NCBI GenBank assembly: GCA_034620365.1
Contig: JAQGEQ010000267.1
Location: forward strand, 1-64,000
Length of the DNA: 64,000 nt
DNA from: Pegea sp. RAD2-039
Lineage: Eukaryota > Chordata > Thaliacea > Salpida > Salpidae
Reading direction: 5' to 3'
Part shown: positions 24,063-36,765 of the stretch, piece by piece
Numbering within the stretch: the first letter of the stretch is position 1
How the letters are laid out: each line of letters opens with the position of its first letter
Notes under the pieces: model-generated
Seen by the model: the letters and a program-made list of their open reading frames with translations, nothing else
What the model was told of the DNA's origin: nothing
The model's database searches: none
Made by a program: the position numbers and the translations under genes

Positions 24063-25333
24063 GTTGTTAAAAAACTGAATTCATTTTATTTTATTATAAA
24101 ATTATTTTACATATTTCTTTTAAAAATTAATTTTTAAAATTTGAAGTTTTTTTAGAATTTTTCTACATTTAATTGAAATTTATTTAGTTTTACTTTTATA
24201 ATTATTTTAAAATAATTTTTGCTTCTAGAAAGTTTAAACACTGAAAGCTAAAAGTCCTATCAAAGAATCTTTACAAAAATTAAACTAAAATTAAACATTT
24301 TATTTAAATAACTTGAATAGATTGCCGAAAACTCAATAATTTCGTTAAATACGAACTTTTTAAAATTTTGTTGTTGTTTTGGTCAAATATCATTTTTGAA
24401 TATTTTTTTAATTCTTGAACAAATTTATTGTCTTTTTTTGAAAAAGAATTTCTTAAATACTTCATGTAAATTTATATGATAAAAATAATAAACAATTTTT
24501 TTGTTTATATATTAGCAGAAATATTTTATGTTTAAAACAAACATGTTTAAAAATACATTGAACACCACTACAGATAAATATCTGTTGTTTTTACATCACA
24601 AACATTTTAATATCATTAATATTTAATTTTTCTTTGAGTTTACTTTTAAAAGGTATTTTTAATTTACAGAATATCTAAAATATTAAATATTAAAAATGGA
24701 ATATTTGAAATTCTGATTTTTTTCACTAAATATTTAAAGCTTCTACTTTTTTCTATCGAATTGTTGTTAATTGAAAAAATAGATTAAAATTAAAATTATT
24801 TTTGTTTAGTAAATATTTAAATCTGAAATTATTTCCAAAGAGTTTTTGAAAATATCTTTTTGCAAAAATAGAAATTTTGTTTTATTATGAAATTACAAAA
24901 ATAAGTTTTTATAGAAAACAAATTTTTGGGAAAAAGTTAAAAAACTGCAGAAAAAAGTTGAAAATAAATTTCAGAAATTTCTGTTTTCATAAAATGTAAT
25001 CTTTTTTTGCAAACTTTTTTATATTTGATTATTTTTCTGAAAGACCTGAAAATCTAAAAGCTAAAAAATTTATAAAGATTTAAACCATGAGCATCACATA
25101 AATTATCTTTTCAGAATTTGTTCATCTAATTCATATCCATTTCTCAAAATCTTTAGGAATTGAAATTTTTGAAATTAAAATATTTCTCTTTTCTTTAAAA
25201 TTATTATAAAATTATTGAATCTCAAACTTCATATTACCATTTAAATTTATTCATAATTTTTTCATAATTTTCAAGAAAAGTTTATATCGATTTGATATTT
25301 CTTTATTTACTAATCAAAGTTCTCTAAGTTAGA
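24063..25333 (+). repeat. L1 segment, copy 4
   Basis: Full-length form that keeps GATTGCCGAAAACTCAATAA (about 24320) and TTCTTGAACAAATTTATTG. ACAGATAAATATCTGT is at 24570-24585. No open frame. Confidence 0.84.
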
Positions 25334-25781
25334 TGATTTTTATCTGAATTTGAGCCACAAACACTAAATTTCTTTGAAATTATAAAGTCAGCAAATATTC
25401 CCATGACAACCGGAAACGTAATACTCTATTTACTTGAAGTTATTATATTTTGGAGAACCGTTATTTACGGTTTGATTTCTATTTGTAAATTCTACTTTTT
25501 CTACAACTGAATATATTCAAATTAAAGTTGTAGACGGATGGGTACTTCATATGAATACTTGTATTTTACACTGGCGTAAGCTTTGATTATAGTAAAAAGT
25601 AAAAATCAACAAACATTAAAATTTTAATTTATGAATCCAAGATTTTACTTTTGTTATATTTTATTTTTGCCCCAACCAGTTAATACCCATGCATCTTTTC
25701 TGCTTGTCATTCAGTTTGATAATAATGAAGACTAAACCTTGCTCTTCTATCAACTGCATCTGATAATCAAAAGTGATAAGG
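25334..25781 (+). repeat. C arm 4
   Basis: Box GAGCCACAAACACTAA (about 25352-25367), spacer with ATGACAACCGGAAACG, and hairpin AACCGT-tattt-ACGGTT (about 25456-25472). The CTACAAC/GTTGTAG stem encloses TGAATATATTCA. GTGATAA at 25773-25779. Confidence 0.87.
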
Positions 25782-26564
25782 ACTTCTAAAACAAAACTCA
25801 ACAAATATTTGCATCTGAAATTTTAACAGCTTCTAAAATATTGTTTAAAAAATTGTCATAAAAAGTTTGTTTAACATTTTATATTTAAATAAGTTTTTAT
25901 AAATTGTGAATATTTGGTGATAAAAAATGTAATTAAAAGCTAAATTTAAATATTTTTAAAATTAAATTGAAATAATTAATAATCATGTTTAAATGTGTGT
26001 TTACAAAAATAAAGCGCTAGTTCTATCAAATTAGATTTTACTTATTTTAGAAAAAATACTTTTTTTAAGATTTTGAAAATGATTCGAAATTATTTGCAAA
26101 AAGTAAAATTAAAAGTAAAAAACTTTGATTCATAAATGAAATGTTTATTATTTCTATAAAACTGAAAATTTCATTTCAACTTTTCAAAAATTATTCAAAC
26201 ATAACAACTGAAAAGTTCATTTTATTTTTGTTATCAGCAATTCTCTGCAATTTCCAAATATCAATTCAATATTTAGTTTATTTCCAAAACTAGAAAATTG
26301 TCATTCAAAAAACTCATTAAAATTAAAAAAATTCTAAAAAATAATCTATTTATTGGCTAAATATCTAAAAGTAACTATTACCTAATAAACAAATAAAGGA
26401 ACTTGATTTTTCACCTAGTATTAAAATTAAAGATCACATTTCTATCAAAGTATTCAAACTTATTAGAAATCACTCAACTGTAACAACTGAAAATTGTAAT
26501 TTTATTTTTATCTTATCAACAAATCTCCACTATCTTCTAAAATAAATTCAATATTTACTGAAGT
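25782..26564 (+). repeat. L2 segment, copy 4
   Basis: L2 ending at ATATTTACTGAAGTT where P begins. The TGCTGATG island is missing, as in other P-bearing copies. Conserved TTAGAAATCACTCAACTGTAAC near 26462. Confidence 0.82.
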
Positions 26565-26672
26565 TTAATTAACTGATTTAATTTACTGATTTATTGAAAC
26601 GTGACAATTACGTGACAAGAAACGCTTTCACAACTGAAAGACGTCGACGATTAGATATATTTTAGTGATATA
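26565..26672 (+). repeat. P segment, copy 3
   Basis: Plus-strand P: TTAATTAACTGATTTAATTT, CGTGACAATTACGTGACAAG, AAACGCTTTC and GACGTCGACGA in order, directly before A arm 7. No vWA exon. Confidence 0.83.
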
Positions 26673-26912
26673 GTTTTAAAACGTTCTTCACATTTAAAAA
26701 TAACACTGAGCCACAAACACTAAACTTTTTTACTTTAATAATATTCAGAAAAAGTTCTGTAAATATTGAAACCTATTCTAAGTTTCTTCTCCCAACCTTT
26801 TTTATTGTTAATTTGGAAACCGCGTTTTTGCGGTTGAATTTCAGTCTAAAACTCCTACAAGTTTTTGACTAACTTTTGTAGATAACATCTGATAATTGTT
26901 AGTCATTCTTGT
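26673..26912 (+). repeat. A arm 7 (A-iii subfamily)
   Basis: Box CTGAGCCACAAACACTAAAC (26706-26725). The long spacer with TTCTTCTCCCAACC defines A-iii and is shared with arms 9 and 12. Hairpin AACCGC-gttttt-GCGGTT (26818-26836). Confidence 0.86.
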
Positions 26913-28702
26913 TAAATTTAAAAAAAATAGTTAATTACTTGATTCTGATTAAGCTTAATGTTAGTTTTATAAAAGATAAATAAGACTTACAACAGAAACT
27001 TTTTATTACGTAATTTTTGAGCTTTATTAGCCGATGAATCTTGAATTTATCAAATCGGCACCTCAATATTTAACACTTTTTAACTATATATATATATAAA
27101 GATATATATTGCTTAGTGAATTAAGGTGCTGAGAACTGTTTTGCTTCAGCACATTGACTTGAAATTTGACTAATAAAACAAGTTAATAAAAATTTGGAAT
27201 ACAAAACTTAATTTCCAAATAACTATAGGCGGTCATCCTGACCCAGTTACGTCATTGAAAGTATTGGAATAATAATTTAATTTCTTAAAAGACTTTATTT
27301 TAATTTTTAATAAAACCAAATTTCATTATTAACTAAACTATTTTTAAACGAGTTAAATTGTTTAATCTTTTTTTAAGAAGTTATTTTTTTAATTTTGAAA
27401 CTTTTTTTAATTTGAAATTAACCCTAAATAAAATTAATCAAAATACACTTAAGAAAATTGAAGCCATTCTGAACAGCATCTCATTTCTGTAAAGAAGTTT
27501 ATTGTTCACTTTATTCAATGGCCAATCTTTCTAACTTTTTCTTTTTCAACAACAACACTGCAGTATTGCTGAGTGTCCGTGTGCTAGTTTTTTGAATTTA
27601 TTATCAGATTACAAAATCATCAAACTTTTATTGATCCTTATTATGTTAGGATCACTTTATTTTAGTGATCATTTCATTATTTCATCTTCAATTCATTCTC
27701 ACTGACGTCACAGGGTCTTGACGATTAACTTGTATTTAGTTGGTAATTAATTATGTATTAAAAGTTGTTATTGTTTTGTATGATTGGTCGAAAAGTTTTA
27801 TATTTTAAGTTGCTATAATGCAGATGAGACCTCAGCACATTTAAAACCCAAACAATAGAATTCTTCGTAACAAAAGTTTATATCATTTTCTTACGGTTAG
27901 CAGAGATGTTTTAAAAAGTCGAAGTGCTAATTTGTATAAATAGCTGATTAGTATTTCAATAGTATCATGTTTAACAAACTAAATTAATAATTGTTAGATA
28001 TATTTTTGTTTGTAAAACAATTTATCACCCTTGACTACGAAGATCAATTGTTAGGCGAGTAGTTTGAAATCTCTAAAATAATCAAAGCAAATCTGCAAAC
28101 ACAAAAAAGTATAAACTTCCTTTCATCCTCTGCTTTATTCTACAAAAGAATCACAAATGTAAAATTTTATAGATAGCAAGTAAACTTCAAAAAGACATTC
28201 TTCAAATTAATCATGGTAACAGTTCCGTTCTGGGTTTCATGGTTTTAAAACTAATTAAATTTTTGATTTGATTTTTTCGGTTTTGAGCTCTTTTTTACTC
28301 CATTCTCTTTCATGAAAACCGACCAAAAACTGTGTCTCACATTACTAACGTTTTCGATATTAGCATCAAATGATAATATATACTCGATTAGATGCATCTA
28401 GGCATGAGTCTTTAGTTGTTGATGACAAAATGATGATGAGTGCATCTTTAGATATATGGTGACGAGTAGTGAAGAACTTCCAAACATTTTCACTTCTAGT
28501 TTAAGCAGTTTCGTATTTTCTGGAAAATTGATATTTGCGATGCGCCGATTTGTTTTGATTAATTAATTTCCTTTTATGACTTCATCGGCTAATGAAGATC
28601 ACGGATTATGTAATGACAAGTTTCTGTTGTAAGTTTTATTTATCTTTTATAAAACTAACAATAAGCTTAATTAGAGTCAAGTAGTTAATTATTTTTTTAA
28701 TT
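26913..28702 (-). repeat. S1 segment, copy 3
   Basis: Complete inverted S1. Stem TGCTGA...TCAGCA near 27125-27155, H block about 27465-27555, TGACGTCA at 27703-27710, the arm-like tail TATCACCC...GCAAATCTGCAAAC (28023-28100), and GTGACGAGTAGTGAAGAACTTCC near 28460. Confidence 0.87.
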
Positions 28703-28938
28703 TAACAAGAATGACTAACAATTATCAGATGTTATCTACAAAAGTTAGTCAAAAAAATGTAGGAGTTTTAGACTGAAATTCAACCGCAAAAACGCGGTTT
28801 CCAAATATCAATAAAAAGGTTAGATGTAGAAAACAATGTGCTTCATTATTTACAGAACTTTTTCTGAATATTATTAAATTAAAATAGTTTAGTGTTTGTG
28901 GCTCTGGGTTACTTTTAAATGTGAAAAAAGTTTTAAAA
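28703..28938 (-). repeat. A arm 8 (A-iii-like)
   Basis: Minus-strand arm with normal hairpin (about 28781-28799) and box CAGAGCCACAAACACTAAAC. Its spacer (AAAAGGTTAGATGTAGAAAAC on plus) is a distinct variant nearest to A-iii. Confidence 0.84.
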
Positions 28939-29048
28939 CTATATCAGTAAAATATATCTAATCGTCGACGTTTTTCAGTTGTGAAAGCGTTTTTTGTCAC
29001 GTAAATGTCACGTTTCAATAAATCAGTAAATTAAATCAGTTAATTAAA
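28939..29048 (-). repeat. P segment, copy 4
   Basis: Standard P with one change (GTTTTTTGTCACG). It ends at TCAGTTAATTAAA, where the vWA exon segment begins with TTGGTGATCAG. Confidence 0.83.
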
Positions 29049-29270
29049 TTGGTGATCAGTTGTCGTAACACAAATCTTTTCCAGTAAGGTCTCCTTGCCC
29101 AATATATTCAAGATCTTTAATTGCTTTTGTGACTTCTTCTTTTGTAGTATAAGTGTTAAAATCAAATATAATGTGTACTTCTTTTGAGTATCTAGCTAAT
29201 CCAATCTATAAACTTCCTTATTAGCCAACAAATATTTTATAAAAAGGTTCTAAGTACTCAATTGTTAAAA
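29049..29270 (-). pseudogene. vWA-domain exon fragment, copy 1
   Basis: The minus strand from 29205 to 29056 gives 49 codons then TGA, starting right after TATAG, a consensus intron acceptor end. The peptide begins IGLARYSKEV and contains FNTYTTKEEVTKAIKDLEY and GQGDLTGKDL. This is the mid-domain part of a von Willebrand factor A domain (the strand VG..YS, then F.LN.Y.TK..V..AI..L.Y.GG.T.TG.AL), a fold of extracellular matrix and adhesion proteins. The position that is usually the metal-site Thr is Asp here. Only one exon's worth is present, with no other domain around it, and the flanks (ATTTGTTGGCTAATAAGGAAG on minus) look like residual intron. All five copies have exactly 150 bp and sit next to P, so the exon was captured once and spread with the repeat. 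Confidence 0.75.
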
Positions 29271-30166
29271 TTTTTTAAATAAATACATTTTTTAAATTAA
29301 GATAAAGTTTTCTTAGATTAGTTGTTTAAAAAAAGTTTTGTTGAAAGTGAAATTTCTCATTAGTAAAGAGTTTTAAAAAAATACTTTGGAACTTAAGTTT
29401 TGTGTTTCAAATTTTATTAACTTGATGTTATCAGTATTTACAAGTGATTGTGCTAGAAGCAGAAGAGTCATCGGCAACTTCAACCACTAGACAAACAATC
29501 ACTTTGTGAGACAAGTTAGCATCAATTTGTTACAAGTTCTTTAAACTTCAGTAAATATTGTATGTTTGTAGCAGGAGATTTGGTGATAACAAAAATTTGT
29601 AGTTGTTACAGTTGAGTGATTTCTAACAAGTTTGAATAAAACTTAAAGTTTACAGAAATGAGAAACTTGTAAATTATGTTTTTAAGATTCTCATGTTCAC
29701 TTTTTTTACGATTATTTTGCAAAAAAGATATTCAAATCATTTTATTCAAAAAAAAATTTCCGTGCAAATATTTTAGAAAAGCAATTACATAACTTGAAAG
29801 AAAATATTCATGGAAATTTTAATTTCAATTTTTATTTCTATCAATTGGAAAATTTCATTATTAAATTCTTTCTGTAAACTAATAAATACTAAGAAGAAAA
29901 CTTCTGTTACAAACTTAACACATTTTACACATTTTGTAGAAATAATTAAAATATTTATGAAAATTATACAGAACACCACAAAAGTTATTATTTTCTGTGT
30001 ATAAAAACACATATTTGGAACTATCATCAAAACATAAGTTAAGTTTATGATCATACTTCATACTATCAACATTACAGTTTGTGATCTTACAATTAATTAA
30101 TTCTTTTTTGTTCCTCTAACTAACAGATACTAAGTCTAAATATTTACAATTTATTTCTTCAAAACA
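29271..30166 (-). repeat. K segment, copy 3
   Basis: Inverted K following the vWA segment. The TGCTGATG island is altered (AGTCATCGGCAACTTC, about 29465-29480). The start codon of the short K frame is at 30061-30059; the frame that stays open to 89 codons is a different one (29785-30054). This frame switching argues against a gene. Confidence 0.76.
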
Positions 30167-30500
30167 TTTTATCACCTTTGACTATTAGGTGCAGTTGATA
30201 GACGAGAAGTTTCTAGTATTTATTATTATCACACCCAATCTGCAAGCAGATAGAATGTAGTGGCATTATATACCTTCCATCTATTTCTTCAGTTTCTACA
30301 AAATTTTTTAAAATAAGTAGAAAGTATTGATAAATTATCAACCGTAAAAGAAACGGTTTCCAAAATTTGGACAAATGAATCATTCGAAACATTAAGAATC
30401 TGGAGTTAGTTAGCTTTTTGTATTATTTAAACTAATAATGAAACTTAGTGTTTGTGGTGCAGTTTATTAAAAATGTGAAAACAGTTTTATCTAAAATTTT
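30167..30500 (-). repeat. B arm 5
   Basis: Minus-strand B arm: TTATCAC at 30169-30175, hairpin about 30339-30358, and box CTGCACCACAAACACTAAG (about 30443-30462). First member of a 2065-bp facing-box cassette ending at 32233. Confidence 0.86.
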
Positions 30501-31787
30501 GTTAAAAAACTGAATTCATTTTTTTTTATTATAAAATCATTTTAATTATTTTGTTTAAAAAATTAATTTTTAAAATTTGAAGTTTTTTTAGAATTTTTCT
30601 ACACTTAATTGAAATTTATTTAGTTTTACTTTTATAATTATTTTAAAATAATTTTTGCTTCTAGAATGTTTAAACACTGAAAGCTAAAAGTCCTATCAAA
30701 GAATCTTTACAAAAATTAAACTAAAATTAAAAGTTTTATTTAAATAAGTTGAATAGATTGCCGAAAACTCAATAATTTCGTTAAATACGAACTTTTTAAA
30801 ATTTTGTTTTTGTTTTGGTCAAATATAATTTTTGAATATTTTTTTAATTCTTGAACAAATTTATTGTCTTTTTTTGAAAAAGATTTTCTTAAATACTTCA
30901 TGTAAATTTATATGATAAAAATAATAAACAATTTTTTTATTTATATATTAGCAAAAATATTTTGTGTTTTAAACAAACATGTTTAAAAATACATTGAACA
31001 CCACTACAGATAAATATCTGTTGTTTTTACATCACAAACATTTTAATATCATTAATATTTAATTTTTCTTTGAGTTTACTTTTAAAAGTTATTTTTTAAT
31101 TTTACAGAATATCTAAAATATTAAATATTAAAAATAGAATATTTGAAATTCTGATTTTTTTCACTAAATATTTAAAGCTTCTACTTTTTTCTATCGAATT
31201 GTTGTTAATTGAAAAAGTAGATTAAAATTAAAATTATTTTTGTTTAGTAAATACTTAATTCTGAAATTATTTCCAAAGAGTTTTGAAAATATAATTTCGC
31301 AAAAACTAATTAAAAACTAAAATATAATTTTGTTTTATTATAAAATTACAAAAATAAGTTTTTATAGAAAACAAATTTTTGGAAAAAGTTAAAAAACTGC
31401 AGAAAAAAGTTGAAAATAAATTTCAGAAATTTCTGTATTCATAAAATGTATTCTTTTTTTGCAAACTTTTTTATATTTGATTATTTTTCTGAAAGACCTG
31501 AAAATCTAAAAGCTAAAAAATTTATAAAGATTTAAACCATGAGCATCACATAAATTATCTTTTCAGAATTGGTTCATCTAATTCATATCCATTTCTCAAA
31601 ATCTTTAGGAATTGAAATTTTTGAAATTAAAATATTTCTCTTTTCTTTAAAATTATTATAAAATCATTGAATCTCAAACTTCATATTACCATTTAAATTT
31701 ATTCATAATTTTTTCATAAATTTTCAAGAAAAGTTTATATCGATTTGATATTTGTTTATTTACTAACCAAAGTTCTCTAATTTAGAT
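30501..31787 (+). repeat. L1 segment, copy 5
   Basis: Full-length L1. ACAGATAAATATCTGT at 31006-31021. A local duplication-like difference, AAAACTAATTAAAAACTAAAA, sits near 31300 in the CAAAAATAGAAATTTTG island. Confidence 0.84.
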
Positions 31788-32234
31788 GATTTTTATCTGA
31801 ATTTGAGCCACAAACACTAAATTTCTTTGAAATTATAAACTCACCAAATATTCCCATGACAACCGGAAACGTAATACTCTATTTATTTGAATTTATTATA
31901 TTTTGGAGAATCGTTATTTACGGTTTGATTCCTATTTGTAAATTCTACTTTTTCTACAACTGAATATATTCAAATTAAAGTTATAGACGGATGGGTAGTT
32001 CATATGAATACTTGTATTTTACACTGGCGTAAGCTTTGATTATAGTAAAAAGTAAAAATCAACAAACATTAAAATTCTAATTTACGAATCCAAGATTTTA
32101 CTTTTGCTATATTTTATTTTTGCCCCAACCAGTTAATACCCATACATCTTTTCAGCTTGTCAATTCAGTTTGATAATAATGAAGACTAAACCTTGCTCTT
32201 CTATCAACTGCATCTGATAATCAAAAGTGATAAA
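31788..32234 (+). repeat. C arm 5
   Basis: Box GAGCCACAAACACTAA (31806-31821). The hairpin is AATCGT-tattt-ACGGTT, again the T-G tolerated form. CTACAAC...GTTATAG is weakened by one mismatch. GTGATAA at 32227-32233. Confidence 0.86.
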
Positions 32235-33020
32235 GACTTCTAAAATAAAACTCAACAAATATTTGCATCTGAAATTTTAAGGGCTTCTAAAATATTGTTT
32301 AAAAAATTGTCATAAAAAGTTTGTTCAACATTTTATATTTAAAGAAGTTTTTTATAAATTAGGAATATTTGTTGATGAAAATTGTAATTAAAAGCTAAAT
32401 TTTAAATATTTTTAAAATTAAATTGAAAAAATTAATAATTATGTTTAAATGTGTGTTTGCAAAAATAAAGCGCTAGTTCTATCAAATTAGATTTTTTCTT
32501 ATTTTATAAAACAGACTATTTGTAAGATTTTGAAAATGATTCGAAATTATTTAAAAAAAGTAAAATCAAAAGTAAAAAACTTTGATTCATAAATGAAATG
32601 TTTATTATTTTTATAAAATTGAAAATTTCATTTCAACTTTTCAAAAAATATTCAAGCATAACAACTGAAAAGTTCATTTTATTTTTGTTATCAGCAATTC
32701 TCTGCAATTTCCAAATATCAATTCAATATTTAGTTTATTTCCAAAACTAGAAATTGTCATTCAAACTACTCATTAAAATTAAAAAAAATTCTAAAAAATA
32801 ATCTATTTAGTGGCTAAATATCTAAAAGTAACTATTACCTAATAAACAAATAAAGGAAATTGATTTTTCATCTAGTAGTAAAATTAAAGATCACATTTCT
32901 ATTAAATTATTCAAACTTATTAGAAATCACTCAACTGTAACAACTGAAAATTGTAATTTTATTTTTATCTTATCAACAAATCTCCACTATCTTCTAAAAT
33001 AAATTCAATATTTACTGAAG
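32235..33020 (+). repeat. L2 segment, copy 5
   Basis: P-type L2 that parallels copy 4. AACAACTGAAAAGTTC near 32660 and TTAGAAATCACTCAACTG near 32920 are kept. No gene. Confidence 0.82.
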
Positions 33021-33130
33021 TTTAATTAACTGATTTAATTTAGTGATTTATTGAAACGTGACAATTACGTGACAAGAAACGCTTTCACAACTGAAAGACG
33101 TCGACGATTAGATATATTTTACTGATATAG
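33021..33130 (+). repeat. P segment, copy 5
   Basis: Plus-strand P with CGTGACAATTACGTGACAAG and GACGTCGACGATTAG intact, before A arm 9. Confidence 0.83.
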
Positions 33131-33370
33131 TTTTAAAACTTTTTTCACATTTAAAAGTAACCCAGAGCCACAAACACTAAGCTTTTTTACTTTAATAATA
33201 CTCAGAAAAAGTTCTGTAAATATTGAAACATATTCTAAGTTTCTTCTCCCAACCTTTTTTATTGTTAATTTGGAAACCGCGTTTTTGCGGTTGAATTTCA
33301 GTCTAAAACTCCTACATTTTGTTGATCAACTTTTGTAGATAACATCTGATAATTGTTAGTCATTCTTGTA
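33131..33370 (+). repeat. A arm 9 (A-iii subfamily)
   Basis: Box CAGAGCCACAAACACTAAG (33165-33183), A-iii spacer, hairpin AACCGC-gttttt-GCGGTT (about 33275-33293). The interleaved strand reads TTGATCAACTTTTG instead of TTGACTAACTTTTG, which would weaken pairing with GTTAGTC. Confidence 0.85.
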
Positions 33371-35142
33371 AAATTTAAAATAATAGTTAACTACTTGACT
33401 CTAATTAAGAGATAAATAAGACTTACAACAGAAACTTTTTATTACGTAATTTTTGAGCTTTATTAGCCGATGAATCTTGAATTGATCAAATCGGCACCTC
33501 AATAGTTAACACTTTTTAACTATATATATATATATAAAGATATATATTGCTTAGTGAATTAAGGTGCTGAGAACTGTTTTGCTTCAGCACGTTGACTTGA
33601 AATTTGACTAATAACACAAGTTAATAAAAATTTGGAATACAAAACTTAATTTCCAAATAACTATAGGCGGTCATCCTGACCCAGTTACGTCATTGAAAGT
33701 ATTGAATAATAATTTAATTTCTTAAAAGACTTTTTTTTAATTTTTAATAAAACCAAATTTCATTATTAACTAAACTATTTTTAAACGAGTTAAATTGTTT
33801 AATCTTTTTTTAAGAAGTTATTTTTTTAATTTTGAAACTTTTTTGAATTTAAAATTAACCCTAAATAAAATTAATCAAAATACACTTAAGAAAATTGAAG
33901 CCATTCTGAACAGCATCTCATTTCTGTAAAGAAGTTTATTGTTCACTTTATTCAATGGCTAATCTTTCCAACTTTTTCTTTTTCAACAACAACACTGCAG
34001 TATTGCTGAGTGTCCGTGTGCTAGTTTTTTGAATTTATTATCAGATTACAAAATCATCAAACTTTTATTGATCCTTATTCTGTTAGGATCACTTTATTTT
34101 AGTGATCATTTCGTTATTTCATCTTCAATTCACTCTCACTGACGTCACAGGGTCTTGACGATTAACTTGTATTTAGTTGGTAATTAATTATGTATTAAAA
34201 GTTGTTATTGTTTTTGTCTGGATGGTCGAAAAGTTTTACATCTTAGGTTGCTATAATGCAGATGAGACCTCAGCACATTTAAAAACCAAACAATAGAGTT
34301 CTTCGTAACAAAAGTTTATATCATTTTCTTACGGTTAGCAGAGATGTTTAAAAAAATCGAAGTGCTAATTTGTATAAATAGCCGGTTAGTAATTCAATAG
34401 TATCATGTTTAACGAACTAAATTAATAATTGTTAGATATATTGTTGTTTGTAAAACAATTTATCACCCTTGACTACGAAGATCAATTGTTAGGCGAGTAG
34501 TTTGAAATCTCTAAAATAATCAAAGCAAATCTGCAAACACAAAAAAGTATAAACTTCCTTTCATCCTCTGCTTTATTCTACAAAAAAATCACAAATTGTA
34601 AAATTTTATAGATAGCAAGTAAACCGCAAAAAGACATTCTTCAAATTAATCATGGTAACAGTTCCATTCTGGGTTTCATGTTTTTAAAACTAATTAAATT
34701 TTTGATTTGATTTTTCGGTTGTGAGCTCTTTTTTACTCCATTCTCTTTCATGAAACCGACCAAAAACTGTGTCTCACATTACTAACGTTTTCGATATTAG
34801 CATCAAATGATAATATATACTCGATTATATGCATCTTGGCATGAGTCTTTAGTTGTTGATGATGAAAAGATGATGAGTGCAACTATGGATACATGGTGAC
34901 GAGTAGTGAAGAACTTCCAAACATTTTCATTTCTAGTTTAAGCAGTTTCGTATTTTCTGGAAGATTGATATTTGCGATGCACCGATTTGTTTTGATTAAT
35001 TAATTTCCTTTTATGACTTCGTCGACTAATGAAGATCACGAATTATGTAATGACAAGTTTCTGTTTTAAGTCTTTTTTAACTTTTATAAAACTAACAATT
35101 AACTTAATTAGAGTCAAGTAGTTAACTATTTTTTTTTAATTT
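33371..35142 (-). repeat. S1 segment, copy 4
   Basis: Complete inverted S1. The A tail at its left end lacks the AGCTTATTGTTAG stretch (ATTAAGAGATAAATAAG, near 33405). H block about 33905-33990, TGACGTCA at 34140-34147, arm-like tail near 34460-34550. Confidence 0.87.
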
Positions 35143-35355
35143 AACAAGAATGACAAGCAATTATCAGATGTTATCTAAAATTGTAGGAGTTTTAGACTTA
35201 AATTCAACCGCAAAAACGCGGTTTCCAAATTAAACACGAATTAAAAAAATGAAGGCATTCACAATTTTTTTAATCTTTTTTCTGAGTATTATTAAAGTAA
35301 AAAAGTTTAGTGTTTGTGGCTCTGGGTTACCTTTAAATGTGAAAAAAGTTTTAAA
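35143..35355 (-). repeat. A arm 10 (A-ii, pseudoknot strand deleted)
   Basis: Shares with A arm 3 the loss of the GACTAAC stretch (ATCTAAAATTGTAGG on plus, about 35173-35187) and the GACAAGC variant. The hairpin is intact (about 35206-35223). The box has CAGAGCC on its outer side. Confidence 0.85.
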
Positions 35356-35466
35356 ACTATATCAGTAAAATATATCTAATCGTCGACCTCTTTCAGTTGT
35401 GAAAGCGTTTCTTGTCACGTAATTGTCACGTTTCAATAAATCACTAAATTAAATCAGTTAATTAAA
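35356..35466 (-). repeat. P segment, copy 6
   Basis: P with GTCGACCTC in place of GTCGACGTC, one change in the CpG palindrome. It leads into vWA segment copy 2. Confidence 0.83.
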
Positions 35467-35689
35467 TTGGTGATCAGTTGTCGTAACACAAATCTTTTCC
35501 AGTAAGGTCTCCTTGCCCAATATATTCAAGATCTTTAATTGCTTTTGTGACTTCTTCTTTTGTAGTATAAGTGTTAAAATCAAATATAATGTGTACTTCT
35601 TTTGAGTATCTAGCTAATCCAATCGATAAACTTCCTTATTAGCAAACAAATATTTTGTAAAAATGTTTTAAGTACTCACTTGTTAAAAC
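35467..35689 (-). pseudogene. vWA-domain exon fragment, copy 2 (acceptor lost)
   Basis: The 150-bp frame (35623 to 35474, minus) encodes the same 49 residues as copy 1, with GQGDLTGKDL and the same TGA. The base before the acceptor G differs: plus-strand CGATA gives TATCG where the others have TATAG, so the AG needed for splicing is gone. The frame is intact, which suggests it is recent rather than used. A arm 10, P copy 6 and L2 copy 6 surround it. Confidence 0.73.
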
Positions 35690-36765
35690 TTAAAAAAAAA
35701 TAAATTTAAATAAATACATTTTTAAATTAAGATTAAGTTTTCTTAGATTAGTTGTTTAAAAAAAGTTTTGTTGAAAGTGAAATTTCTCTTTATTAAAGAG
35801 TTTTAAAAATACTTTGGAACTTAAGTTTTGTGTTTCAAATTTTATTAACTTGATGTTATCAGTCAAAGAGTGTTTACAAGTCATTGTGCTAGAAGCAGAA
35901 GAGTCATCAGCATCTTCAACCACTAAGCAAAAGATTGCTTTGTGAGAGAAGTTAATATCGATTTGTTACATGTCCTTCAAACTTCAGTAAATATTGAATT
36001 TATTTTAGAAGATAGTGGAGATTTGTTGATAAGATAAAAATAAAATTACAATTTTCAGTTGTTACAGTTGAGTGATTTCTAATAAGTTTGAATAATTTGA
36101 TAGAAATGTGATCTTTAATTTTAATATTAGATGAAAAATCAAGTTCCTTTATTTGTTTATTAGGTAATAGTTATTTTTAGATATTTAGCCAATAAATAGA
36201 TTATTTTTTAGAAATCGTCTTAATTTTAATGAGTTGTTTGAATGACAATTTCTAGTTTTGGAAAAAAACTAAATATTGAATTGATATTTGGAAATTGCAG
36301 AGAATTGCTGATAACAAAAATAAAATGAACTTTTCAGTTGTTATGTTTGAATATTTTTTGAAAAGTTGAAATGAAATTTTCAATTTTATAGAAATAATAA
36401 ACATTTCATAAATGAATCAAAGTTTTTTACTTTTGATTTTACTTTTTGCAAATAATTTCGAATCAATTTCAAAATCTTACAAATAGTCTGTTTTCTAAAA
36501 TAAGAATAAATCTAATTTGATAGAACTAGCGCTTTATTTTCTTAAACAGATATTTAAACATAATTTTTAATTATATAAATTTAATTTTGAAAATGTTTTA
36601 AAGTTATCTTTTAATTATATTTTTATCAACAAATATTCCTAATTTATAAAAACTTATTTAAATATAAAATGTTGAACAAACTTTTTTATGACAATTTTTT
36701 AAACAATATTTTAGAAGCCGTTAAAATTTCAGATGCAAATATTTGTTGAGATTTGTTTTAGGAGT
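35690..36765 (-). repeat. L2 segment, copy 6
   Basis: Unusual in holding both the TGCTGATG island (about 35888-35930, inverted) and the P/vWA pair on one side. That shows the vWA segment was inserted beside the island and not in its place. It ends at the C arm tail. Confidence 0.82.
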
